From a candidate division WWE3 bacterium (GTDB lineage: Bacteria; Patescibacteriota; WWE3; 2-01-FULL-39-13), in the NCBI GenBank assembly GCA_027002375.1, contig JALWZX010000031.1, positions 1 to 6,132 on the forward strand: a stretch of 6,132 nt of DNA, read 5' to 3'. Both the position numbers and the translations under genes were made by a program. Position 1 is the stretch's first letter. Every line of letters starts with the position of its first letter. Under the pieces are notes generated by a model, which was not told where the DNA came from, ran no database searches, and worked only from the letters and a program-made list of their open reading frames with translations. Of this stretch, positions 1-5,687 are shown one piece after another.

Positions 1-59
1 ACATTAGTCTTTGCATTAGTATTAGATTTATTATTAGTACCAGTTTTAGTTTTAGTCAT
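1..59 (-). CDS. 5' end of an unidentified protein gene, cut by the left edge
   Basis: A minus-strand reading frame opens at ATG 59-57 and stays open to the window edge (19 full codons), giving MTKTKTGTNNKSNTNAKTN. The peptide is almost entirely Thr, Lys, Asn and Ser, a low-complexity polar tail with no recognisable domain. The start is supported by a TAAAAT box 6 nt upstream, the same arrangement as at capA and the M3 peptidase gene. The ATG further upstream at 79 stops after seven codons, so it is not the start. The tail resembles in style the Lys/Ser-rich N-terminus of the M3 peptidase at the other end of the window. The function cannot be determined from what is visible, and a spurious frame is not excluded. 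Confidence 0.5.
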   Translation of the reverse strand, partial: MTKTKTGTNNKSNTNAKTN

Positions 60-65
60 AACAAT

Positions 66-71
66 ATTTTA
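66..71 (-). promoter_or_regulatory. candidate -10 box, leaderless start of the left-edge gene
   Basis: The minus strand reads TAAAAT, then ATTGTT (6 nt), then ATG at 59. Transcription would begin at or next to the A of the ATG, leaving no 5' UTR. No good -35 hexamer is visible; the expected -35 position falls in the hairpin at 87-102. Confidence 0.4.
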
Positions 72-86
72 CTTTTCATAACTGCT

Positions 87-102
87 GATTGCGTAAGCAA
101 TC
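87..102. repeat. small perfect hairpin, 6-bp stem with GTAA loop
   Basis: The inverted repeat is GATTGC (87-92), loop GTAA (93-96), GCAATC (97-102). On the plus strand the loop is of GNRA type. It is the left member of a cluster of hairpins between the GT4 gene and the left-edge gene, and shares the core CGTAAGC with the loop region of the hairpin at 152-183. Confidence 0.6.
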
Positions 103-114
103 AAAAGAAGTTGT

Positions 115-129
115 TTCGGCAAAGCCGAA
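115..129. repeat. small perfect hairpin, 6-bp stem with three-base loop
   Basis: The inverted repeat is TTCGGC (115-120), loop AAA, GCCGAA (124-129). It directly abuts the next hairpin at 130-143 with no spacer. It has no T-tract of its own in either direction, so it is not a standard terminator. Confidence 0.6.
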
Positions 130-143
130 CTCGCCTTAGCGAG
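130..143. repeat. small perfect hairpin, 5-bp stem with CTTA loop
   Basis: The inverted repeat is CTCGC (130-134), loop CTTA (135-138), GCGAG (139-143). It is contiguous with the hairpin at 115-129, so the two could stack coaxially in a transcript. It is GC-rich compared with the AT-rich surroundings. Confidence 0.55.
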
Positions 144-151
144 ATAAATGC

Positions 152-183
152 AAAATGGCGACTACGTAAGCTGTCGACATTTT
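152..183 (-). terminator. terminator-like hairpin after the GT4 gene
   Basis: Arms AAAATGGCGAC (152-162) and GTCGACATTTT (173-183) pair over 11 positions with one mismatch around a 10-nt loop. Read in the direction of the GT4 gene, the stem begins within the TAA stop codon (184-182) and ends in TTTT followed by G, so it resembles an intrinsic terminator with a short U-tract. The loop contains CGTAAGC, also present in the hairpin at 87-102. Confidence 0.5.
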
Positions 184-1363
184 ACAAAATCTTTTCGTAA
201 ATAGCATCAATCTCTTTTGCCCTTGATTCCCAACTAAACATTTTAGCAATTCTAGCAACGTTAACTACTGGTTTGGATTCATAAAATTCTTTTATCTCGT
301 TAGCGACTGTTTTGGGAGCTCTTGATGAGAAATATCTCAAACCTTTAATCTTACTTTGTGTTTCAAATCCATCTGCAATAACAGGCAATCCACTTCCCAA
401 TGCTTCGACAACAACCTTTGGTAAACCTTCTGCTTGTGAAGGCATAGCATATATGTCAGCATTTTTGTAAAACTTAGCCAATTCTACATTCTTAACATAA
501 CCTTGCCATATAATTCTATGCTCAACACCAATATTTATTGCCATATCCTTTAATTCATTAACATAACTATCATCTTCAGGTGTACCTATCCAGCGTAAAT
601 AATACTCACTTGGCAAGTACTTCAATGCCTCAATCAAAACATCGGGACCTTTTCTTGGTATAATTTTCCCAACACATAATATCTCAATACCTTTAGGTCT
701 TTCTACCATTTCTGTACTATTATCCTTTATGCTAAATATTTGTGGTTCATATCCCGACTCAACAACATAAAGTTTATCTCGCTCAGGTTTATAAAATTCA
801 TACATTTTTTCTAAATTAGATTTAGATACAAATATACAAGCATCAGCTACCTTAACAGAAGTTCTGTCTGCGAGTTCCCATAAAGGATTTTCAAAATATT
901 TTTGCATAAACTTCATCTTTTCTCCCTTTTCTATTGCTTTTTCTTTTCTTTCCTTTGCCACTATATGAAAATGTACTACATAGGGTATTTTATCAAACCT
1001 TCCAAATAACAGTTTATATATATTAAACCACAACATTGTGTGTCCATGACCGTGTACAACATCTATCTTTTGCCCTGTGAATCTTTTAAACAAATAGTTA
1101 AAAAGAACACAAGGTGACGTAGTTAAAAATGGTCCGGTATGCTTAGTTAATGCACGTGGTAAGTATGTAACGTAAACATTTTTCTCTGGGTTACTACTAA
1201 AATCAAATTTTAGCAGACGTTTACCACCTAGCAAACCAGTTAGAACTTTTACAGTATGCCCTAACTTACCTTGTGATTTAGATAGGTAATATGGTGCTGG
1301 CGCTAAACCATTCCATGGCGGTGGCCAATCGTACACAACTCTTAATATATTTAACTTTTTCAT
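182..1363 (-). CDS. family 4 glycosyltransferase (GT-B fold)
   Basis: A 393-residue protein of normal length for GT4 enzymes, which transfer a sugar from an activated nucleotide donor with retention. The N-terminal Rossmann half (about 1-200) has the YDWPPPWNGL acceptor-side loop, GHTVKVLTG near 35-43 and DVVHGHGH near 101-108. The C-terminal donor half starts with VGKIIPRKGPDVLIEAL (231-247) and carries an intact EX7E motif, E312 to E320 in AEGLPKVVVEALGSGLPVI. There is no signal peptide or membrane segment, so it should be cytoplasmic or peripheral at the inner membrane. It is the last gene of a minus-strand group that also holds a flippase-like membrane protein (58 bp upstream) and a GT2 enzyme, consistent with cell-surface glycan or glycolipid assembly. 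The sugar and acceptor cannot be read from the sequence. No Shine-Dalgarno site precedes the ATG. Confidence 0.93.
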   Translation of the reverse strand: MKKLNILRVVYDWPPPWNGLAPAPYYLSKSQGKLGHTVKVLTGLLGGKRLLKFDFSSNPEKNVYVTYLPRALTKHTGPFLTTSPCVLFNYLFKRFTGQKIDVVHGHGHTMLWFNIYKLLFGRFDKIPYVVHFHIVAKERKEKAIEKGEKMKFMQKYFENPLWELADRTSVKVADACIFVSKSNLEKMYEFYKPERDKLYVVESGYEPQIFSIKDNSTEMVERPKGIEILCVGKIIPRKGPDVLIEALKYLPSEYYLRWIGTPEDDSYVNELKDMAINIGVEHRIIWQGYVKNVELAKFYKNADIYAMPSQAEGLPKVVVEALGSGLPVIADGFETQSKIKGLRYFSSRAPKTVANEIKEFYESKPVVNVARIAKMFSWESRAKEIDAIYEKIL

Positions 1364-1397
1364 ACAAATTTGATAACTATTAATTAAGAAATACTAC

Positions 1398-1403
1398 AGT
1401 CAA
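1398..1403 (-). promoter_or_regulatory. weak candidate -35 (TTGACT) for the GT4 gene
   Basis: The minus strand of the 58-bp gap upstream of the GT4 gene contains TTGACT, a 5/6 match to the -35 consensus. No convincing -10 lies 16-18 nt downstream (ATAGTT/TAGTTA there); TAATAG at 15 nt is the nearest. The GT4 gene may have its own promoter as well as read-through from upstream genes, but the evidence is thin. Confidence 0.25.
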
Positions 1404-1421
1404 CACTACAATGGCACATAT

Positions 1422-2423
1422 TTAGTCGTCCTTTTTCTCCATTTTTTCAAGAGTATATTTATCGACATGCCAATCAGGTAATAATGTCACCAAACCACCA
1501 ATTAAACTAGTACCAAATCTAATCAAGTGAACTATTAGTGAGGCTGCAGCAGCTTGTTCTGGTGTAGTAAACTGACCAAAGAAAAAAACGTATCCGAAAT
1601 CTTGAATTCCCAAACCATTCACTGACGGGATCAAACCCATGATAGTAACCACCGGTATATACATCAGAAAGGCCCAAATCGGAATATCAGAACCAACAGC
1701 ATAAAATGCAGCAATAGTCATTAACATTGCAAAAATCTGAACAACAATAGCCGTTATAAAAACATTTATTGCTTTTAATTTATTAGCCATAAATACGTCA
1801 TTTGCTTTTTTGAATTTACCAACTAACCTAGAAAACACCTTAACGATTTTGGATAATTTTGTATTTTTTATAAACGAAGAATTATATAAAAAATTATCTT
1901 CAAATGAAAAGAATTTTAACGAGAAATAATAAATAGATATAGCAACAAGCAAAAGTGCTATAGCTAAAAACAAGCCGAGTAATCCAAATTTCACAAAAAT
2001 ACCTACAAGTCCTATCAAATATAAAACCATTAACCCACTAAACCTATCCATAAAGATTGTAAACGTACCTTCGCCAGTTTTTTTCAAATCTTTCGACAAT
2101 CTATATGCCTTATAAACATCACCACCCATTTGTGTAGGTAAAAAATTATTGTAAAAATTTCCAACCAAATACAATTTAGTTAAATACCATATTGATTTTT
2201 TCAATTTAAAAATCCCCAATATATATCTAAGCCTCCATGCGCTAGCTAAAACGTTTCCACCAACAGCTAAAATACCAATAACAATCCAAAATACATTTGC
2301 ATGAGAAACAATTTCTAACACAATTTTATAATTAAAATGCGTAACGAGTAATATAATCAAAACAATACTCACAAAGTATCGTAAATTTCTTTTAATAAAT
2401 GAGATGATTGAATTGGTATTCAT
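1422..2423 (-). CDS. flippase-like integral membrane protein (LPG_synthase_TM / UPF0104 family)
   Basis: A 333-residue polytopic protein with hydrophobic segments near 16-28, 43-63, 126-170 (probably two), 220-242, 248-268 and 288-315. It shows the hallmarks of the family that includes the membrane domain of MprF and archaeal AglD: LYLVGNFYNNFLPTQMGGD (84-102) with following KAYRLSKDL, a membrane-embedded WRLRYIL (63-69), and a C-terminal PSVNGLGIQDFGY (266-278) before the last helices. The soluble lysyl-transfer domain of MprF is absent, as in the short stand-alone members. Those are commonly encoded beside polyprenyl-linked glycosyltransferases and are thought to move or help assemble lipid-linked sugars; the activity is not settled. 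Placement between GT2 (34 bp upstream) and GT4 (58 bp downstream) supports such a role. The acidic/basic tail EKMEKKDD is probably cytoplasmic. No Shine-Dalgarno site or clear -10 precedes it, so it probably depends on transcription from upstream. Confidence 0.88.
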   Translation of the reverse strand: MNTNSIISFIKRNLRYFVSIVLIILLVTHFNYKIVLEIVSHANVFWIVIGILAVGGNVLASAWRLRYILGIFKLKKSIWYLTKLYLVGNFYNNFLPTQMGGDVYKAYRLSKDLKKTGEGTFTIFMDRFSGLMVLYLIGLVGIFVKFGLLGLFLAIALLLVAISIYYFSLKFFSFEDNFLYNSSFIKNTKLSKIVKVFSRLVGKFKKANDVFMANKLKAINVFITAIVVQIFAMLMTIAAFYAVGSDIPIWAFLMYIPVVTIMGLIPSVNGLGIQDFGYVFFFGQFTTPEQAAAASLIVHLIRFGTSLIGGLVTLLPDWHVDKYTLEKMEKKDD

Positions 2424-2457
2424 ACGTTAAACAACGAATTAAAAATTAAAATATGAG

Positions 2458-3549
2458 CTAAACTTCGCTATCAGTTAAATTTGCGTTTTCTGACTCAGTT
2501 ACTATATATGGTTTTCTATTACTACTCTCAAAATATATTCTTAACAACAATTCACCTAATAGACCTGTCATAATCAGCTGAATTCCCAACACAATAAAAA
2601 TTAAACCAACCATAAACAACGGTCTGTCACCAATGTTTTCATGCATGAATATTTTTACAAATGCTAAATAAAAGGTAATTAGAGTACCTAAACCGAAAGC
2701 TATTAACCCAACTGTACCAAATATTCTACCAGGCATCATACTAAATGGTTTAGTAGAAAACGAAAGCATAAATTTCATTGAAAATAAATCTAAAAACACA
2801 GTAAATGTTCTTTTAATTGAACCGTATGCTGACTTCCCATACATTCTTTCTTTATATTCTACAGGTATTTCTACGATCTTTTTGGTATATAAACTTGCAT
2901 ATGCTGGCAAAAATCGGTGCATATCACCATAAATCTTTAGGTTTTCCATAACAAATCTTCTAAAACCTTTAAGCCCAGAACCAGTATCTTTTATATCGAC
3001 ACCCGAGATCTTCTTTATTAGATAATTTGCTACTTTAGACGGATACCTTCTTAACGTCGATTTTAACCCGCCCTCTTCTTGCCATCTGCCCTTTCGCCAA
3101 GTATTAACAACATCATAACCATCATCTAATTTTTTAAGAACATCTTTTATATATTTTGGTGGAACTTCAATATCTGCTGAATAAGTAATTATGTACTTAC
3201 CACTAGAGTAATCAACCGCTGTTTGATAGGCAGCGCCCATGCCATAGTTGCGTGAATGTCTTAATGCAGTAAAAAATGAATGTTTTTTTGCTAGATTTTT
3301 CATTACTTTCCAAGAATCATCTTTTGATCCATCATCAACAGCAATAACCTCGTACTTTCTATTTAAATTATCTAAAATTGGAAACACCTCTTTAGAAAAT
3401 CTTTCTAGATTTTTCTCTTCGTTGTAAACAGGAATAATAATACTTATTTCTACATCATCTAATTTGGTGTGCTTTTTTTCATTAGTTTCGTTTTTCATAA
3501 TCCCTTTTATGATATCATCAAGAAAATTTTTGGCAATATCGTCTAACAT
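2458..3549 (-). CDS. family 2 polyprenyl-phosphate glycosyltransferase (DPM1/GtrB-like) with C-terminal membrane anchor
   Basis: A 363-residue inner-membrane enzyme predicted to move a sugar from a nucleotide donor to a polyprenyl phosphate. The GT-A domain begins at SIIIPVYNEEKNL (36-48), followed by VIAVDDGSKDDS (68-79, nucleotide-binding Asp pair D72/D73), RHSRNYGMGAA (97-107) and the metal-site segment YSADIEVPP (123-131). Later come DTGSGLKGFRR (188-198) and KERMYGKSAYG (233-243), the usual acceptor-side motifs. Two hydrophobic helices (about 275-299 and 311-337) follow, as in GtrB-type proteins. The metal motif reads S-A-D-I-E where DADLQ is typical: the first Asp is Ser, while D126 is kept. 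The first 17 residues are poorly supported: Met18 (ATG 3498-3496) has an AAAAGGG stretch just upstream and leaves the catalytic domain whole, so the true start may be there. It is followed 34 bp later by the flippase-like gene. Confidence 0.92.
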   Translation of the reverse strand: MLDDIAKNFLDDIIKGIMKNETNEKKHTKLDDVEISIIIPVYNEEKNLERFSKEVFPILDNLNRKYEVIAVDDGSKDDSWKVMKNLAKKHSFFTALRHSRNYGMGAAYQTAVDYSSGKYIITYSADIEVPPKYIKDVLKKLDDGYDVVNTWRKGRWQEEGGLKSTLRRYPSKVANYLIKKISGVDIKDTGSGLKGFRRFVMENLKIYGDMHRFLPAYASLYTKKIVEIPVEYKERMYGKSAYGSIKRTFTVFLDLFSMKFMLSFSTKPFSMMPGRIFGTVGLIAFGLGTLITFYLAFVKIFMHENIGDRPLFMVGLIFIVLGIQLIMTGLLGELLLRIYFESSNRKPYIVTESENANLTDSEV

Positions 3550-3578
3550 AAGCCACAGATATAGATAGCTTTTTCAAA

Positions 3579-4349
3579 TTAATCAATCATTTTCATAATC
3601 AAAGGTACATGATCAGACATTGTAACATTTTTCATTATCGAACATGACACGACTTTATTTTTTAACTCTTTGCTAACTAAAATATAATCTATGCGCCACC
3701 CATTCTTTTTCTTTCGGGAATCTTTATAATACGAATACCAAGTATAGTTTTCCGGCTCATCATTAAATAATCTAAAAGCATCAATAAAACCCTCTTGTAA
3801 GAATTTATTAAAGACGTTTCTTTCTATATCTGTATATCCCGCTCTAGTTGGTTTTCTTGCTCCCTCGTAAACATCTCTCCAATCCCTAGCTACATTTAGA
3901 TCACCACACAAAATTACAGGTTTAATAAAACTCATATCAACAACTTGAGTAAATAATAATTCATTATATGAAGTTTTCAAATCTAATCTACTTAAATCAC
4001 CCCTCGAAAATGGAAAATATCCGTTAATAACGTAATATTTATCAAATTCAGATAATATTGTTCTGCCTTCAGAATCAATATGATGACCAATAGATCTATC
4101 AATTTTCAATGGTTCTACTTTAGTCAATATCGCTGTTCCGCTATAACCTCTTTTCTGAGCTGGATTCCAAAATGTCTTGTAGCCAATATCTTCAAATAAA
4201 TACTTTATTGTTTCAATGGCATTTGTATCTGCTTTAACTTCTTGCAGACAAACTATATCAGCATTTATACCTTTTAAAAGCTTAATTAACCCGTGTGAAA
4301 TAGAGGCTCTTATTCCATTAACATTGTAAGTTAGTAATATCATAGACAT
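3579..4349 (-). CDS. xth: exodeoxyribonuclease III (AP endonuclease, EEP family)
   Basis: A 256-residue cytoplasmic enzyme of the usual length for ExoIII, which cleaves DNA 5' to abasic sites and degrades 3' ends in base excision repair. All active-site elements of the endonuclease/exonuclease/phosphatase fold are visible: N11 in TYNVNGIRA, E37 in CLQEVKA, GYSGTAILTK (68-77), Y111 in NGYFPFSR, D150 and N152 in CGDLNVA, D221 in GWRIDYILVS and the D246-H247 pair in MSDHVPL. Two ATGs compete: 4349 (MSMILLTYN) and 4343 (MILLTYN, which matches the usual short N-terminus of the family and has TAGTAT 6 nt upstream). It lies head-to-head with capA and is the first gene of the minus-strand group, 29 bp before the GT2 gene. 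The shared unit probably reflects compact packing more than shared function. Confidence 0.95.
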   Translation of the reverse strand: MSMILLTYNVNGIRASISHGLIKLLKGINADIVCLQEVKADTNAIETIKYLFEDIGYKTFWNPAQKRGYSGTAILTKVEPLKIDRSIGHHIDSEGRTILSEFDKYYVINGYFPFSRGDLSRLDLKTSYNELLFTQVVDMSFIKPVILCGDLNVARDWRDVYEGARKPTRAGYTDIERNVFNKFLQEGFIDAFRLFNDEPENYTWYSYYKDSRKKKNGWRIDYILVSKELKNKVVSCSIMKNVTMSDHVPLIMKMID

Positions 4350-4362
4350 ATACTACAATATA
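4350..4362 (-). promoter_or_regulatory. candidate -10 region for xth and the minus-strand group
   Basis: On the minus strand, TATATT (4362-4357) lies 7 nt before ATG 4349, and TAGTAT (4355-4350) lies exactly 6 nt before ATG 4343. Either gives a leaderless transcript. No good -35 is visible, and the expected -35 zone overlaps the -10 of the divergent capA gene. Confidence 0.4.
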
Positions 4363-4375
4363 TTAAGTTTTTGGG

Positions 4376-4381
4376 TATAAT
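4376..4381 (+). promoter_or_regulatory. consensus -10 box (TATAAT), leaderless capA start
   Basis: A perfect TATAAT is followed by GTGGTT (6 nt) and ATG at 4388. With normal -10 to start-site spacing the transcript would begin at or next to that ATG. The GTG at 4382 directly abuts the box and would lie upstream of the transcript start, so it is not a plausible start codon. The -35 position has only weak similarity to consensus. Confidence 0.6.
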
Positions 4382-4387
4382 GTGGTT

Positions 4388-5560
4388 ATGAAAATGAATA
4401 GAGACAGGGCTACTACAATCTTTGCAATTGTATTTGGTGCATTTTTAATCGCAATTATAAATCTATACAATTATAATCCAACAATATTAAATCCATCATT
4501 AAAAAGAAATCAAGTTTTGGGAATTCAAACAAAAAACATAAACCAAGACATATATGATAAATCAACCGTAACTAATCAAGCTCAAACAGGTGAATTCCCC
4601 ATCAAAAAACAAGAAGTAAATGCAATACTTACACTTAATAAATTCTTTGACGATATAGATGAAACTGAAAATTTAAGTAATGTAACCACAATATTAGCAA
4701 CTGGTGATGTAATGCTTGGTAGGTCAGTTAATTACATGACATTAAAAAGCAAGGATTTTAGCTGGCCATACAAGAACATAGACGATTTGTTTAATAATTC
4801 TGATCTAAATTTTATAAATCTAGAAACCCCGATAACAGAAAATTGTAAAGTTAGAAATGATGGCATGTTATTTTGTGCAAACAAATTACATGCGAAAGAA
4901 CTTGCGAAACAAAATGTAAACCTAGTAAGCTTAGCAAATAATCATACAATGAATCACGGTAAAAATGGTTTAAATGAAACAATAAATTTACTAAACCAAA
5001 ATGGTGTTGAGCATGTAGGCGTAAATACAGATAAAACTAATTCAAACATATATTACAAAAATATTAGTGGTACTAAATTTGCGTTTCTTGGGTATGACGA
5101 TATTGAATGTTACTCACCTATTGCCTGCATAGACAAAAATAAAATCAAAAATGACGTTCAAATTGCCGAAAAGAATGCTGATGTTGTCGTAATAATGTAT
5201 CACTGGGGTGTAGAATATACACACCAACCAACTGATAGACAAATTGATATAGCACATTTCTCAATTGATAATGGTGCAGACTTAGTATTAGGAAATCACC
5301 CTCATTGGTATCAACCAGTAGAAATTTATAAAAACAAAGTGATAATGTATTCACATGGAAATTTTATATTCGATCAAATGTGGTCAGAGAAAACAAAAGA
5401 AGGAATCGTTGGCAAGTATAAATTTGTTGGTAATAATTTAATTGATGTGGAATTCACACCAATATATATAGAAAATTATGGACAACCGCGTATACCAAAT
5501 GGTGCTAAAGGTGATAAAATAATCTCTAACTTAGAAGAAATTAGTGAAACTCTCAACTAA
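4388..5560 (+). CDS. CapA family protein (poly-gamma-glutamate/capsule-type metallophosphatase fold)
   Basis: The protein is 390 residues from ATG 4388 (another ATG lies at 4394). A hydrophobic segment at about 8-27 after a basic start is an uncleaved signal anchor, placing the rest outside the membrane. A polar linker of about 70 residues follows, then the PGA_cap domain from about residue 100: ATGDVMLGRSV (104-114), FINLETPIT (142-150), LANNHTMNHGKNG (182-194), MYHWGVEY (270-277) and GADLVLGNHPHWYQPVE (296-312) with SHGNFIFDQ (322-330). These Asp, Asn and His positions are the metal-binding set of the calcineurin-like fold. CapA/PgsA proteins take part in poly-gamma-glutamate capsule formation in Bacillus, but many bacteria carry CapA-like proteins without that pathway, and no capB/capC partner is seen here, so the substrate is unknown. 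Four cysteines in two close pairs (C153/C163 and C241/C247) could form disulfides outside the cell. The gene is divergent from xth. Confidence 0.9.
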   Translation: MKMNRDRATTIFAIVFGAFLIAIINLYNYNPTILNPSLKRNQVLGIQTKNINQDIYDKSTVTNQAQTGEFPIKKQEVNAILTLNKFFDDIDETENLSNVTTILATGDVMLGRSVNYMTLKSKDFSWPYKNIDDLFNNSDLNFINLETPITENCKVRNDGMLFCANKLHAKELAKQNVNLVSLANNHTMNHGKNGLNETINLLNQNGVEHVGVNTDKTNSNIYYKNISGTKFAFLGYDDIECYSPIACIDKNKIKNDVQIAEKNADVVVIMYHWGVEYTHQPTDRQIDIAHFSIDNGADLVLGNHPHWYQPVEIYKNKVIMYSHGNFIFDQMWSEKTKEGIVGKYKFVGNNLIDVEFTPIYIENYGQPRIPNGAKGDKIISNLEEISETLN

Positions 5561-5573
5561 AGTTGAGAGTTTC
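5546..5573 (+). terminator. hairpin enclosing the capA stop codon, probable terminator
   Basis: GAAACTCTCAAC (5546-5557), loop TAAA (5558-5561) and GTTGAGAGTTTC (5562-5573) form a perfect 12-bp stem; the TAA stop is in the loop. The descending arm ends in TTTC and is followed by CTATGCC, so there is no long U-tract. It may act as a terminator, as a 3'-end stabilising stem, or in both directions. Confidence 0.6.
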
Positions 5574-5650
5574 CTATGCCCGTGTTGCATGAAATCTAAC
5601 AATTGCCTATCTATCTCCTTTCTAAATGATGGGGGCCTTAAACGGCATAG
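5574..5650 (+). other. possible structured RNA or leader element between capA and the peptidase gene
   Basis: Within the 127-bp gap, CTATGCC (5574-5580) is perfectly complementary to GGCATAG (5644-5650), which would close a 63-nt domain; beyond a bulged C two more pairs are possible (GT 5582-5583 with AC 5642-5643). The interior has a G5 run (5631-5635) and CTCCTTTCT (5615-5623), and is more GC-rich than its surroundings. I find no strong internal stem and do not recognise a known riboswitch, tRNA or small RNA. If the peptidase transcript is leaderless, this element is not part of it and would belong to the capA 3' end or be separate. Confidence 0.25.
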
Positions 5651-5675
5651 TGAAGGTTTACACAGTCAAATTAAT

Positions 5676-5681
5676 TAAAAT
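5676..5681 (+). promoter_or_regulatory. candidate -10 box (TAAAAT), leaderless start of the M3 peptidase gene
   Basis: TAAAAT is followed by TACAAC (6 nt) and ATG 5688. The arrangement repeats that of capA and the left-edge gene. TTTACA at 5657-5662 resembles a -35 but is only 13 nt away, too close for a normal promoter. Confidence 0.45.
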
Positions 5682-5687
5682 TACAAC

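Noticed and set aside
4382..4384. GTG as the capA start codon
   Set aside because: It abuts the TATAAT box, so it would not be in the transcript; ATG 4388 fits better.
5145..5354. 69-codon minus-strand open frame inside capA
   Set aside because: It lies entirely antisense to conserved CapA motifs, has no recognisable domain and no start signals; it is a shadow of capA.
5531..5623. Strong Shine-Dalgarno-like AGAAAGGAG on the minus strand (5623-5615) followed by a 23-codon frame from TTG 5602
   Set aside because: The spacing to TTG is 12 nt, the frame runs through the capA terminator into capA, and the peptide matches nothing I recognise. I considered a displaced start of a ribosomal protein gene but cannot support it.
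5611..5630. CTCCTTTCTAAAT resembling the 3' end of 16S rRNA
   Set aside because: Only about ten bases agree and nothing upstream resembles 16S rRNA; chance similarity is enough.
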